45,841 nt of DNA from Burkholderia sp. (lineage in GTDB: Bacteria; Pseudomonadota; Gammaproteobacteria; Burkholderiales; Burkholderiaceae), in assembly GCA_031253835.1 (NCBI GenBank), contig JAIRVP010000057.1, forward strand, positions 1 to 45,841, written 5' to 3'. A program made the position numbers and the translations under genes. Below are positions 35,593 to 44,689 of the stretch, one piece after another (position 1 is the stretch's first letter; each line of letters begins with the position of its first letter). Below the pieces are notes generated by a model. It did not search any database, was not told the DNA's origin, and saw nothing but the letters and a program-made list of their open reading frames with translations.

Positions 35593-35979
35593 TTACTTCA
35601 TCTGCATCAGTTGAATCAGGTTCCCGCACGTATCGTCGACGATCGCGACGCGCACGGGCCCCGCGTCCATCGGTTCCAGCGTGAACTGCACACCGAGCGC
35701 CGTGAGCCGCGCGAATTCGCCGTCGAGATCGTCGACCTGGAACGACGCGGCCGGAATGCCGTCCTCGTACAGCGCCTGCTTGTACGGCCCCACCGCGCGA
35801 TGGTTGCTCGGCTCGAGCAGGAGCTCGGTGCCGTCCGGCTGGTCTTTCGACACGACGGTCAGCCAGCGGAACTCGCCCACCGGCACGTTGTTCTTCAGCT
35901 TGAACCCGAGCTTGTCGGTATAGAACGTCAACGCCTTGTCCTGGTCGTCGACAAAAATACTCGTCACGTAGATTCGCAT
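35593..35979 (-). CDS. VOC-superfamily protein, second copy type
   Basis: 128 aa. MRIYVTSIFVDDQDKALTFY + TDKLGFKLKNNVPVGEFRWL is the standard opening of the glyoxalase/bleomycin-resistance-like VOC group, and it ends DDTCGNLIQLMQMK. Possible catalytic metal ligands are reduced (few His), so it may be a binding protein or a dioxygenase-like enzyme of unknown substrate. Not closely similar to the VOC protein 300 bases away. Confidence 0.87.
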   Translation of the reverse strand: MRIYVTSIFVDDQDKALTFYTDKLGFKLKNNVPVGEFRWLTVVSKDQPDGTELLLEPSNHRAVGPYKQALYEDGIPAASFQVDDLDGEFARLTALGVQFTLEPMDAGPVRVAIVDDTCGNLIQLMQMK

Positions 35980-36020
35980 GTCACGCTCCTGAAGCGGCCG
36001 ACGGCAATCGGCGCCCGTCT

Positions 36021-36614
36021 CTATTCTTCGTCGAAATCGATGACAAACGCATAACCGCCGTCGATCAGCTTGCGCAGGTAGCCGTCGAAGTCGTCGGCGA
36101 TCACCGCGTAGCTGTCGGGGTCATGCAGGAAGCGCACGACCTGCCCGACCTTGCCGCCGGGCGCCGGCTCGAAATCGATGTAAAGCTGCGACGTGCCGCC
36201 GTTGTTCATGCAATGCGAGAAGCACAGTCGCCGGCCCATCGGCAAGGCGATGTCGATGCGCGGATCGACGAGCTCGCCGTCGTCGTTCGCGTCGTCGCCG
36301 TAGATCGCCGCGATGCTGTCGCGGTACTTCGCGCCTTCTTCAAGCACCTGCCCGGCCGACAGCAGGTAATAAGGATATTCGTAGACGTCGGAGCCCAGGA
36401 CCAGCACGTTGATCGTCGTGCCGCCGTAGTCGCGCCAGTAGGTACCGTCGAGCTTGCCGAGCAGTTCGAGCAGGCTGGCCGGGCACTGCGGATACGCCGC
36501 GCGCAGCGCGTCGAGCTGCGCGGGCGTCGCGCCCGTGGCGACGGCGAGCGCCGTGTTGTCGGCATCGGGCAGCGCGGCGCGCAGGCCGGCAAGATAGGTA
36601 TCGACGAGGGTCAT
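36021..36614 (-). CDS. SUKH (SMI1/KNR4) family protein
   Basis: 197 aa from ATG 36612-36614 (AGGACC RBS); the longer start at 36653 adds residues without an RBS. ATPAQLDALRAAYPQCPASL + LELLGKLDGTYWRDYGG and VLGSDVYEYPYYLLSAGQVL are SUKH features, with FCFSHCMNN-like RLCFSHCMNNGGTSQLYIDF and the end DDFDGYLRKLIDGGYAFVID. Unlike the SUKH gene at 17.9 kb it has no toxin neighbour and has normal host base composition, so a housekeeping or orphan-immunity role is equally likely. Confidence 0.82.
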   Translation of the reverse strand: MTLVDTYLAGLRAALPDADNTALAVATGATPAQLDALRAAYPQCPASLLELLGKLDGTYWRDYGGTTINVLVLGSDVYEYPYYLLSAGQVLEEGAKYRDSIAAIYGDDANDDGELVDPRIDIALPMGRRLCFSHCMNNGGTSQLYIDFEPAPGGKVGQVVRFLHDPDSYAVIADDFDGYLRKLIDGGYAFVIDFDEE

Positions 36615-36702
36615 CGCGAAGGGTCCTGATTCCAGGAAACGGGCAAGCGCCATTCTAGCGCCGGGCGCAACCTCGCATGATCGCCCCGCTTCGCGTACCC
36701 CC

Positions 36703-37623
36703 TTACGTGATCTGGTACGTCGACGCCGGCTCGAACTCCTCCGGTATCGGACGGTCGCCCAGTTCGAGCACCGACCGCTCGATCGTGCGCGTCATCGCAT
36801 CGAGCGCGAGTGCATTCGGCGCGAGGCCGAACGGTTCGGCCACCTCGTTCGCGATCGCTTCGAGCGCGATCAGCGTGTACGAGATGAACACGCAGATCAA
36901 CGGCGTGAAGAACTCCGTCGAATCGACGAGCCCGAACGGCAGCAGCACGCAATCCGCATACACGGTGCGATGCAGCAGCACGCTGTACGAGAACGGGATC
37001 GGCGTCGACAGGATGCGCTCGCACCCCCCCACCGACTTGCCGAGCGCGTCGAGCTGGGTCTCGAACATCCAGCAGGTCGTGTCGCTGCCGGGCGCGCGGC
37101 CCAGCGCACGGACGATGCCGCCGCGCAATTCGTCGAGGATCGCGACGGGCTTGAAGCATTTGCCGCCAAGCTCGACCGTGCGCGCCGCACCGAGAATGCG
37201 CTGCAGGTCTTCGGTCGGATCGGTATGGCGCAGCTGATGCTTCAGCGCATACGTGAACGCGATCAGCAGATCCGCGAGCCGGTTGCGCTCGGCGTCGCTG
37301 ACGCCGTCGGGCAGGTAGCGGTTCAGTTGCGACGTCACCGCGCGCGCGGCGATCAGCAGGTTGCCCCACAGATGGCGCGCCTCCTTGAAGCGCTCGAAGC
37401 TCGCGTTGTTGCGGAACGCGAGGAAGATCGCGAGCGCGAGGCCGAACAGCGTGAACGGTGCGGTGTTGAGCGGAATCTTCTCGCCGAAGATGCGCCCGTT
37501 CGTGAAGACCGCCAGCGTGCTGACGATCGCCATGAACACCAGCTGCGGAATGATCGATTGCAGCACGGAGCCGTTCCATACGAACAGCATCCTGAGCCAG
37601 TTTTGTCGTGGTCTGACGATCAT
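36703..37623 (-). CDS. Bestrophin-family membrane channel
   Basis: 306 aa from ATG 37621-37623. MIVRPRQNWLRMLFVWNGSV then LQSIIPQLVFMAIVSTLAVF, LFGLALAIFLAFRNNASFER, FKEARHLWGNLLIAARAVTS, FVIPFGF-like LLPFGLVDSTEFFTPLICVF and the late ANEVAEPFGLAPNALALDAM are the conserved bestrophin (UPF0187/YneE) blocks. Bacterial bestrophins form pentameric ion channels in the inner membrane. Downstream of cydAB on the same strand, but separated by a hairpin at 37683-37703, so probably its own unit. Confidence 0.9.
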   Translation of the reverse strand: MIVRPRQNWLRMLFVWNGSVLQSIIPQLVFMAIVSTLAVFTNGRIFGEKIPLNTAPFTLFGLALAIFLAFRNNASFERFKEARHLWGNLLIAARAVTSQLNRYLPDGVSDAERNRLADLLIAFTYALKHQLRHTDPTEDLQRILGAARTVELGGKCFKPVAILDELRGGIVRALGRAPGSDTTCWMFETQLDALGKSVGGCERILSTPIPFSYSVLLHRTVYADCVLLPFGLVDSTEFFTPLICVFISYTLIALEAIANEVAEPFGLAPNALALDAMTRTIERSVLELGDRPIPEEFEPASTYQIT

Positions 37624-37682
37624 GATGTTTTCTCGACTGCCAAAGGAATGCGCTGCGCGGCACACCCGCGCTCGATGCGCAA

Positions 37683-37703
37683 CGGCCCGCGCGTGGCGGG
37701 CCG
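37683..37703 (-). terminator. Hairpin after cydB
   Basis: Arms CGGCCCGC (37683-37690) and GCGGGCCG (37696-37703), 5-base loop, 78 bases beyond the cydB stop. No strong T-run. No cydX-like small ORF was found between cydB and this hairpin. Confidence 0.45.
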
Positions 37704-37780
37704 CTGTCGGTCGGGTGCTGAGGCGCGCTGCGCGCGATGATACGCCCGCGCACGCCGCGCCCCGTCACATCGCATGCCGC

Positions 37781-38788
37781 TCAGTGATAGCCGATGTCGC
37801 CCTCGCGCACCTTGCCGCGGAACACGCGGTACTGCATCGCGTTGTACACGAGGATGATCGGCAGCACGATCACGGTGCCGACGAGCGCGAACAACTGGCT
37901 CGAATGGCTCGACGACGCGTCCCAGATCGTCAGCGAAGGCGGCACGATGTTCGGCCAGATGCTGATCACGAGCCCCGTGTAGCCGAGGAACACGAGCGCG
38001 AGCGTCAGCAGGAACGGCGTGGCTTCATGGGCGCGCTTCACCGTGTGGAAGATGCCCCACACGCAGGCGACGACGAGGATCGGCACCGGCAGGAACCAGC
38101 CGAGGTTGCCGCTGCCGAACCAGCGGTGCGCGACGGCCGGCAGCCCGATCACGGTCCACAGGCTCACCACGCCCATCACCGCGAGCAGCACGCCCGCGAG
38201 CGGCTTCATCAGCTGACGCATCTTGCGCTGCAGTTCGCCGTCGACCTTCAGGATCAGCCAGCCGCAGCCGAGCGTCGCATACGTGACGAGCACGCCGATC
38301 CCGCAGAGCAGGCTGAACGGCGACAGCCAGTCGAACGGCCCGCCCGCGAACTGGTTGTTCTCGATCTTGATGCCCTGCAGCAGCGAACCGAGCACGATCC
38401 CCTGGCAGAACGCGGCGAGCGCGGAACCGCCGATGAACGCGAGATCCCACATGTGCTGCGTGCGGGTGGCCTTCGCGCGCAATTCGAACGCCGCCCCGCG
38501 GAAGATCAGGCCGACCAGCATCAGCACCAGCGGCAGGTAGTTCGCAGGCAGCAGCGTCGAATACACGACCGGAAACGCGCCATAGAGGCCCGCGCCGCCG
38601 AGCACGAGGAACGTCTCGTTGCCGTCCCATACCGGCGCGACGGTGTCGAGCATCACCTGGCGCTCGGCCTTCGCATCGAAGAACGGAAACAGCAGGCCGA
38701 TACCGAGATCGAAGCCGTCCAGCATCACGTAGATGAATACGCCGAGGCCGATGATCGCGGCCCATACGACAGGAAGATCGATGTGCAT
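37781..38788 (-). CDS. cydB: Cytochrome bd-type quinol oxidase subunit II (CydB/CioB)
   Basis: 335 aa, eight or nine membrane spans. Start MHIDLPVVWAAIIGLGVFIY + VMLDGFDLGIG is the CydB opening; also WDGNETFLVLGGAGLYGAFP, GLIFRGAAFELRAKA and NIVPPSLTIWDASSSHSSQL. It pairs with CydA to reduce oxygen to water with quinol, without proton pumping. Only 3 bases separate it from the cydA stop (TAAGCCATG), so the genes are cotranscribed and coupled. Confidence 0.95.
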   Translation of the reverse strand: MHIDLPVVWAAIIGLGVFIYVMLDGFDLGIGLLFPFFDAKAERQVMLDTVAPVWDGNETFLVLGGAGLYGAFPVVYSTLLPANYLPLVLMLVGLIFRGAAFELRAKATRTQHMWDLAFIGGSALAAFCQGIVLGSLLQGIKIENNQFAGGPFDWLSPFSLLCGIGVLVTYATLGCGWLILKVDGELQRKMRQLMKPLAGVLLAVMGVVSLWTVIGLPAVAHRWFGSGNLGWFLPVPILVVACVWGIFHTVKRAHEATPFLLTLALVFLGYTGLVISIWPNIVPPSLTIWDASSSHSSQLFALVGTVIVLPIILVYNAMQYRVFRGKVREGDIGYH

Positions 38789-38791
38789 GGC

Positions 38792-40192
38792 TTACTCCGC
38801 TTCGGTGACGTTCAGCGGCGTGGACAGCGCGCTCTTGCGCAGCCCCGGATGCCGGTGCAGCTCGATGTACCCGGCCTGGGCCGCCGGCCCGCGCCTCATC
38901 AGTTTCATCATGTAGTAGATACCCGTCCCGAATACCAGGAAATAGACGACCACGAAGATCAGCAGCGACACGCCGACCTGCTGCGCGCTGAGCGGCGCAA
39001 CCGAATCGATGGTGCGCAGCACGCCGTAGACGGTCCACGGCTGCCGCCCGACCTCGGTCGTGATCCAGCCGGCCAGCAGCGCGACGATGCCCGACGGCCC
39101 CATCGCCACCACGAACCACTGGAACCAGCGCGTTTCATAGAGGCGCCCGCCCTTTCTCAGCAGCAGCCCGAGCAGCGCGGTGAGCAGCATCAGCATCCCG
39201 AGGCCGGCCATGATCCGGAACGTCCAGAAGATGATCGGCGAGTACGGGCGATCCTGCGGCGGGAATTCCTTCAGCCCGCGAATCTCGCCGTCCCAGCTGT
39301 GCGTGAGGATCAGGCTGCCGAGGTGCGGCACCTGGATCGCATAGCGCGTGGTTTCGGCCTGCATGTCGGGCAGCCCGACGAGGTTCAGCGCGGTGCCGCC
39401 CTTCTCGGTTTCCCACAGCCCCTCGATCGCCGCGATCTTCGCCGGCTGGTATTCGCGCGTGTTCAGCCCGTGCGCATCGCCGACGACGATCTGGATCGGC
39501 GCGAGCACCAGCAGCATCCACAGCGCCATCGAGAAGCTGCGCTTCACCGGCTCGTCGCGACGGCCCTTCAGCAGGTGCCATGCGCCGCACGCGGCGACGA
39601 TGAAGCCCGCGACGATGAACGCCGCGATCGTCATGTGCACGAGACGGTACGGGAACGACGGGTTGAAGACGATCTTGAACCAGTCGACCGGCACGACGAG
39701 GCCGTTCTCGATCTTGTAGCCCTGCGGGGTCTGCATGAAGCTGTTCGACGCGAGGATCCAGAACGTCGAGATCAGCGTACCGACCGCGACCATCAGCGTC
39801 GCGAAGAAGTGCGCACGCGGGCTGACGCGCTGCCAGCCGAACAGCATCACGCCAAGGAAGCCGGCCTCGAGGAAGAACGCCGTCAGTACTTCATACGTAA
39901 GCAGCGGCCCCGTGATGTTGCCCGCGACGCGCGAGAAGCCGGCCCAGTTGGTGCCGAACTCGTACGCCATCACGACGCCGGAGACCACCCCCATCCCGAA
40001 GCCGATCGCGAAGATCTTCGACCAGAACTGGAACATGGATTTGTAGGCGGCGTCGCCGGTGACGAGATACCGCCACTCCAGGACCGCCAGGAAGCTCGCC
40101 ATGCCGATGCTGATCGCGGGAAACACGATGTGGAACGACACCGTGAATGCGAATTGCAATCGGGCGAGATGGAACGCATCGAAGATTTCCAT
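38792..40192 (-). CDS. cydA: Cytochrome bd-type quinol oxidase subunit I (CydA/CioA, short Q-loop)
   Basis: 466 aa from ATG 40190-40192; the upstream extension of the frame is not protein-like. MEIFDAFHLARLQFAFTVSF + HIVFPAISIGMASFLAVLEW carries the first haem-ligand His; KIENGLVVPVDWFKIVFNPS and GRQPWTVYGVLRTIDSVAPL are also family blocks. The loop between helices VI and VII is short, as in the cyanide-insensitive (CIO) branch common in Burkholderia and Pseudomonas. It supports respiration at low oxygen or with cyanide present. Diverges from the fdhD-moeA operon. Confidence 0.95.
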   Translation of the reverse strand: MEIFDAFHLARLQFAFTVSFHIVFPAISIGMASFLAVLEWRYLVTGDAAYKSMFQFWSKIFAIGFGMGVVSGVVMAYEFGTNWAGFSRVAGNITGPLLTYEVLTAFFLEAGFLGVMLFGWQRVSPRAHFFATLMVAVGTLISTFWILASNSFMQTPQGYKIENGLVVPVDWFKIVFNPSFPYRLVHMTIAAFIVAGFIVAACGAWHLLKGRRDEPVKRSFSMALWMLLVLAPIQIVVGDAHGLNTREYQPAKIAAIEGLWETEKGGTALNLVGLPDMQAETTRYAIQVPHLGSLILTHSWDGEIRGLKEFPPQDRPYSPIIFWTFRIMAGLGMLMLLTALLGLLLRKGGRLYETRWFQWFVVAMGPSGIVALLAGWITTEVGRQPWTVYGVLRTIDSVAPLSAQQVGVSLLIFVVVYFLVFGTGIYYMMKLMRRGPAAQAGYIELHRHPGLRKSALSTPLNVTEAE

Positions 40193-40481
40193 GACCGTAA
40201 TTTGCTCGTGGTTGTGAGGACGTACGCCCGAAGCAGGAAATCGCGCGACGGCTTGGCGACAACACATGCGAACACAAACGGTCACTCGCATGGCATCGAA
40301 GCGTGAATGACGATATCGCGTTTGCAACGATACTCGCAATCACTCGAACGTGCGCTGAAACTGTGCTGCATCCGTCGCCGAAGATGTGTGCACGGAAAAC
40401 ACATTTCGTGCCCGCGGGATGGTCAGCTGTACTGCTTTCCGCGTTGCGGCGCTGTGCCTCCGGCGCGCTGTTCACTCCACT

Positions 40482-40491
40482 TAACATGTTA
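40482..40491. promoter_or_regulatory. Palindrome in the cydA-fdhD divergent gap
   Basis: TAACATGTTA, a perfect 10-base palindrome, in the 408-base gap between cydA and fdhD. It is AT-rich against the background and could be an operator. I did not find a clear Anr/FNR box (TTGAT-N4-ATCAA). No gene in the gap. Confidence 0.35.
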
Positions 40492-40600
40492 TGCAACGCC
40501 TGCCCGAGGCGGTAGTGCGCCGCCCCCCGGCGCCCGCCCGGCAGCATCGATTCCCGTCGTCCGGCCTACACGCCGGCCGCCCCGCCTGGAGAAACACCGC

Positions 40601-41473
40601 ATGGAGTCCAGCACCCGACCCGACGCGCCGACCGGCAGCACCGCGTGTCATGTGACGCGTCATCGCGCCGGCGACGCGCGCGACACCGTCGATCGCGTCG
40701 TCGACGAAACGCCGGTTGCACTCGTATTCAACGGCATCTCGCACACGGTCATGATGGCGACGCCGATCGACCTCGACGCGTTCGGCCTCGGCTTTGCGCT
40801 GAGCGAAGGCATCGTCGAGCGTGCGTCGGACGTATTCGACATCGAAAGCGAATGCCGGCCCGGCAGCGCCGAGGTGCGGCTCACCGTGTCGCAACAGGCG
40901 TTCATGGCGCTGAAGGCGCACCGCCGCGCGCTGGCCGGCCGCACCGGTTGCGGCGTCTGCGGCATCGAAAGCATCGCGCAGCTCGACCTGCACCCGTCGC
41001 GCATCGCGGCCGCCGGCGCGGCGGCCGGCATCGGCGCCGACGCGATCGCACGCGCCGCGCGCGCGCTGCCGGCCCGCCAGACGCTGATGCGCGAGACGGG
41101 CGGCATCCACGCGGCTGCGTGGTGCGACCGCGACGGCGCCGTGCTCGACGTGTTCGAGGACGTCGGCCGCCACAACGCGCTCGACAAGCTGATCGGGCAT
41201 CTCGCGCGGCGCCGCGCCGACCTGGGCGCCGGCTTCGTGTTCCTGTCGAGCCGCGCGAGCTACGAGCTGGTGCGCAAGGCCGCGCGGGTCGGCATCCCGA
41301 TGATCGCGACGATCTCGGCGCCGACGTCGCTCGCGATCGACGTCGCCCGCGAATCCGGCGTGCGGCTGCTCGGCTTCTGCCGCAACGACGGCTTCGTCGA
41401 ATACGTGTCGCCCGACGCCGTTCACCCCGCCCCGCCGGCGCTTGCGCCCGCGCACCCGGCCCTCTCGTCATGA
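40601..41473 (+). CDS. fdhD: FdhD sulfurtransferase for formate dehydrogenase-type enzymes
   Basis: 290 aa; ATG at 40601 after TGGAGA. FdhD hands sulfur from IscS to the molybdenum cofactor of formate dehydrogenases and relatives. Key features: the conserved cysteine pair in GRTGCGVCGIES (the CxxC loop), VALVFNGISHTVMMATPIDL + DAFGLGFALSEGIV near the N-terminus, MRETGGIHAAAWCDRDG, DVFEDVGRHNALDKLIG and FLSSRASYELVRKAARVGIP. The C-terminal tail is Pro/Ala-rich. Its stop overlaps the moeA start (ATGA). A plausible client is the FdhF-like enzyme at 8.5 kb. Confidence 0.94.
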   Translation: MESSTRPDAPTGSTACHVTRHRAGDARDTVDRVVDETPVALVFNGISHTVMMATPIDLDAFGLGFALSEGIVERASDVFDIESECRPGSAEVRLTVSQQAFMALKAHRRALAGRTGCGVCGIESIAQLDLHPSRIAAAGAAAGIGADAIARAARALPARQTLMRETGGIHAAAWCDRDGAVLDVFEDVGRHNALDKLIGHLARRRADLGAGFVFLSSRASYELVRKAARVGIPMIATISAPTSLAIDVARESGVRLLGFCRNDGFVEYVSPDAVHPAPPALAPAHPALSS

Positions 41474-42684
41474 AACACCTGTTCGATTTCGATACCGCGC
41501 AGCAGCAATTCGCCGGTGCGTTTGCGCCGCTTGCCGCCACCGCCTCCCTGCCGGCCGCCGAAGCAGCCGGCCACGTGCTGGCCGCGCCGCTGACCGCCGT
41601 GCTCGACCAGCCGCCGGCCGACCAGAGCGCGATGGACGGCTATGCCGTGCGTCACGCGGATCTCGCGCATGGCGAGCCGCTGCGCGTCGCGCAGCGCTGC
41701 TATGCGGGCGACGTGCCCGCGCCGCTGGCCCCGCGCACGGCCGCGCGCATCTTTACCGGCAGCCTGATTCCACCCGGCGCGGATACCGTCGTGATGCAGG
41801 AGCATGCCCGCGAGCAGGACGGCTGGGTCGCGTTCGACGCGCCGCAGCGCGGCGGATCGCACATCCGCCGCCGTGGCGAGGAAGTGCGTGCCGGCGACCT
41901 GCTCGTGCCGGCCGGCGTGCGGATGGGCGCGATGCACATCGGCGTGGCCGCCGCACAAGGTTTCGCACGCATCGATGTGCGCCCGGCGCTGCGCGTCGGC
42001 ATCCTGACGACCGGCGACGAGCTCGTCGCATGCGGCCAGCCGCGCGCGCCGCAGCAGATCTACAACAGCAATGCGCCGATGCTCGCCGCGCTGGTGTCGG
42101 GAACCGGCGCCAGCGTCGCGATGAACCTGCATGCGGCCGATACGGCGGCGGACGTCGATCGCGCGCTGCGCGACCTGCACGCGGGTTGCGACCTGGTGAT
42201 CTGCGTCGGCGGCGCGTCGGTCGGCGACAAGGACCTGCTGCGCCCCGCGCTCACCGCGCTCGATGCATCGTTCCTCGTCACCGGCGTGCGGATGAAGCCC
42301 GGCAAGCCGGTCGCGCTCGCGCGGCTCGACACGCGGCCCGTGGTGCTGCTGCCCGGCAATCCGGGCGCCGCGATGACGGCGTTCGCGTTGTTCGTCGCGC
42401 CGCTGATCCGCCGCCTGCAGGGGCGCGACGCGTGCGTGCCGGTCGTGCCGTCGCTGCCGATCGACACCGGCTTCGAACCCGATGCGCAACGCGAACGCTT
42501 CGTGCGGGTGCGCTGCACGGTCGGTGCCGATGGCGTGCCCCTGCTCGATACGCTGCGCCAGCAAGGCGCCGGTACGCTGCAGTCGCTCGTGCAGGCGAGC
42601 GGGCTGGCGCGGCTGCCGGCCGGGCGAGCGATCGCGCGCGGCGACACGGTTCCATATTACGAATTCGCACACTGGCTCGCATGA
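41470..42684 (+). CDS. moeA: Molybdopterin molybdenumtransferase MoeA
   Basis: 404 aa, normal length. PPADQSAMDGYAVRHADL is the DQSAMDGYA signature of domain III; IFTGSLIPPGADTVVMQEHA follows. The MPT-binding MoaB-like domain has VGILTTGDELVACG, YNSNAPMLAALVSG and VCVGGASVGDKD-like ICVGGASVGDKDLLRPAL, then MKPGKPVALARLDTRPVVLL and PGNPGAAMTAF. It inserts molybdate into adenylylated molybdopterin. Translationally coupled to fdhD. Confidence 0.95.
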   Translation: MKHLFDFDTAQQQFAGAFAPLAATASLPAAEAAGHVLAAPLTAVLDQPPADQSAMDGYAVRHADLAHGEPLRVAQRCYAGDVPAPLAPRTAARIFTGSLIPPGADTVVMQEHAREQDGWVAFDAPQRGGSHIRRRGEEVRAGDLLVPAGVRMGAMHIGVAAAQGFARIDVRPALRVGILTTGDELVACGQPRAPQQIYNSNAPMLAALVSGTGASVAMNLHAADTAADVDRALRDLHAGCDLVICVGGASVGDKDLLRPALTALDASFLVTGVRMKPGKPVALARLDTRPVVLLPGNPGAAMTAFALFVAPLIRRLQGRDACVPVVPSLPIDTGFEPDAQRERFVRVRCTVGADGVPLLDTLRQQGAGTLQSLVQASGLARLPAGRAIARGDTVPYYEFAHWLA

Positions 42685-42892
42685 GCGCGACGCCGATCAC
42701 GCGCCCGAAGCGGCGCATGCGCCGCACATGTCGCCCGTCCCGCACGGTGAACTGTATTCCTGCAATTCGGGCGCGATTGTGCCTCTGCCGGCAAAACCCG
42801 GCGGACTATGCTCACGATGAGGCTCGTCACGACCTGTGCGCCGACACGTCGGCACACGCGCGGCCAACCGGCGATGCCCCTCCGCTTACTTC

Positions 42893-44017
42893 ATGCAGGC
42901 CGACGAACCGATCGTGAATGCCATCGTTTCAGCCGCGCCGGCCGCCGCCGCTTCATCCGGCGGCGCATTGCCCGGCGCCTTTTCCCGCCCGTCCGACACG
43001 CTCGGGCGCCCGCTGCGCGACCTGCGCCTGTCCGTGATCGACCAGTGCAACTTCCGCTGCGGCTACTGCATGCCGCGCGAAAGCTTCGGTTCCGACTACG
43101 CGTTCATGCCGTCGTCCGAGCGGCTGTCGTTCGCGCAACTCGAAAAAATCGCCCGCGCGTTCACGTCGCTCGGCGTCGAGAAGATCCGCATCACGGGCGG
43201 CGAGCCGCTGCTGCGCCGCAACCTCGAAGCGCTGATCGAGCGGCTCGCCGCGCTGACGACCGTCGACGGCAAGCCTGTCGAGATCGCGCTGACGACCAAC
43301 GGCTCGCTGCTCGCCGCGAAGGCGCGCGCGCTGCGCGACGCCGGGTTGTCGCGCGTGACCGTGAGCCTCGACGCGCTCGACGATGCCGTATTCCACCGGA
43401 TGAGCGACGCCGACGTGCCCGTGTCGCGCGTGCTCGCCGGCATCGAAGCCGCGCATGCCGCCGGGCTCGCGCCGGTCAAGGTCAACGCGGTGATCGAGCG
43501 CGGCGCGAACGACGACCAGATCCTGCCGCTCGTGCGCCACTTCCGGCATACCGGCGTGGCCGTACGCTTCATCGAATACATGGACGTCGGCGGCGCGAGC
43601 TTCTGGTCCGGCGACAAGGTCGTGCCGGCCGCGCGGATGCGTGAACTGATCGACGCACACTACCCGCTCGTGCTCGTCGGCGAACCGGGGCACGACGCGA
43701 CCGCGATCCGTTGCGCGCACATCGACGGCGCGGGCGAAGTCGGCTTCATCGCGAGCGTGTCGCATCCGTTCTGCGGCACCTGCTCGCGTGCCCGCGTGTC
43801 GGCCGACGGGCAGCTCTATACGTGCCTGTTCGCGACGCAAGGCACCGACCTGCGGCCGTGGCTCGACGATGCAGCGTCGACCGGCGACCTCGCCGCTGCC
43901 GTACGCGAGCGCTGGACGCGGCGCGACGACCGCTATTCCGAGCGCCGGGCCGCACGGCCGGCCCGCGCGCCGGGCAAGACCTATCCGACCGTGCGCATGT
44001 CGCTCGTCGGCGGCTGA
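42893..44017 (+). CDS. moaA: GTP 3',8-cyclase MoaA (radical SAM)
   Basis: 374 aa from ATG 42893; an upstream in-frame start at 42836 gives an unlikely basic extension, and the exact start is uncertain because no strong RBS is seen. DQCNFRCGYCMPRE is the radical-SAM C-x3-C-x2-C cluster; KIRITGGEPLLRRN binds SAM; the C-terminal second 4Fe-4S site is in HPFCGTCSRARVSADGQLYT + CLF; the chain ends VRMSLVGG with the functional double glycine. It makes the first intermediate of molybdopterin synthesis from GTP. MoaC, its partner, is not in the window. It follows moeA after 208 bases. Confidence 0.94.
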   Translation: MQADEPIVNAIVSAAPAAAASSGGALPGAFSRPSDTLGRPLRDLRLSVIDQCNFRCGYCMPRESFGSDYAFMPSSERLSFAQLEKIARAFTSLGVEKIRITGGEPLLRRNLEALIERLAALTTVDGKPVEIALTTNGSLLAAKARALRDAGLSRVTVSLDALDDAVFHRMSDADVPVSRVLAGIEAAHAAGLAPVKVNAVIERGANDDQILPLVRHFRHTGVAVRFIEYMDVGGASFWSGDKVVPAARMRELIDAHYPLVLVGEPGHDATAIRCAHIDGAGEVGFIASVSHPFCGTCSRARVSADGQLYTCLFATQGTDLRPWLDDAASTGDLAAAVRERWTRRDDRYSERRAARPARAPGKTYPTVRMSLVGG

Positions 44018-44064
44018 CCGGCCACCGCGCGACACAGGACGCACCGCCTACAGGAGAACCTGTG

Positions 44065-44637
44065 ATGACAACCTTCACCGAATCCCGCGCCGGGCTGCCG
44101 GACGATCCGTTGCGTGCCGGCGGCCACCCGCCTCCCGCCGATGCGGCCGACCCGCACACCGAACCGCCGCCCGCGATTACCGCCGGCTTCGAGGTGCGCG
44201 TGCAGTACGCGGCGATCGATGCAGGCGCCGAGCTCGCGCCGATCGTTCGCAATCCGAATGTCGGTGCCGTCGTGAATTTCCTCGGCGTCGTGCGCAAGGA
44301 AGGCGACGTCGACGACGTCGTCGCGCTGGAAGTCGAGCACTATCCGACGATGACCGAACAGGCGCTGTGGAGCATCGTCGAGGAGGCCAGCGCGCGCTGG
44401 CGGCTCGAAGCGGTCAAGATCGTGCACCGCGTCGGGCGCATTCCGCTCGGCCAGGCCGTCGTGCTGGTCGTGGTGGCTGCCGCGCATCGCGCGTCCGCGT
44501 TCGATGCGTGCGAATTCCTGATGGACTTCCTGAAGACGCACGCACCGTTCTGGAAGAAGGAAATCCGGCACGACGGCGAATCCGGCTGGGTCGAAGCGAA
44601 GGTACACGACGACCAGGCGATGCGGCGCTGGGGCTGA
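44065..44637 (+). CDS. moaE: Molybdopterin synthase catalytic subunit MoaE
   Basis: 190 aa from ATG 44065 with an AGGAGA RBS. The first 40 residues are a Pro/Ala-rich extension absent from E. coli MoaE (150 aa). The core has VGAVVNFLGVVRKEGDVDDV, ALEVEHYPTMTEQALWSIVE, VKIVHRVGRIPLGQAVVLVV, AAHRASAFDACEFLMDFLKT and HAPFWKKEIRHDGESGWVEA, with the catalytic Lys in FWKKE and Arg in HRxxAF. It transfers sulfur from MoaD thiocarboxylate to precursor Z. Order moaE before moaD is reversed relative to E. coli. Confidence 0.94.
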   Translation: MTTFTESRAGLPDDPLRAGGHPPPADAADPHTEPPPAITAGFEVRVQYAAIDAGAELAPIVRNPNVGAVVNFLGVVRKEGDVDDVVALEVEHYPTMTEQALWSIVEEASARWRLEAVKIVHRVGRIPLGQAVVLVVVAAAHRASAFDACEFLMDFLKTHAPFWKKEIRHDGESGWVEAKVHDDQAMRRWG

Positions 44638-44689
44638 CCGCATCCGTTTTGCACTTTCCGATTCCGCCGACTCCATTCAAGACAGCGCC

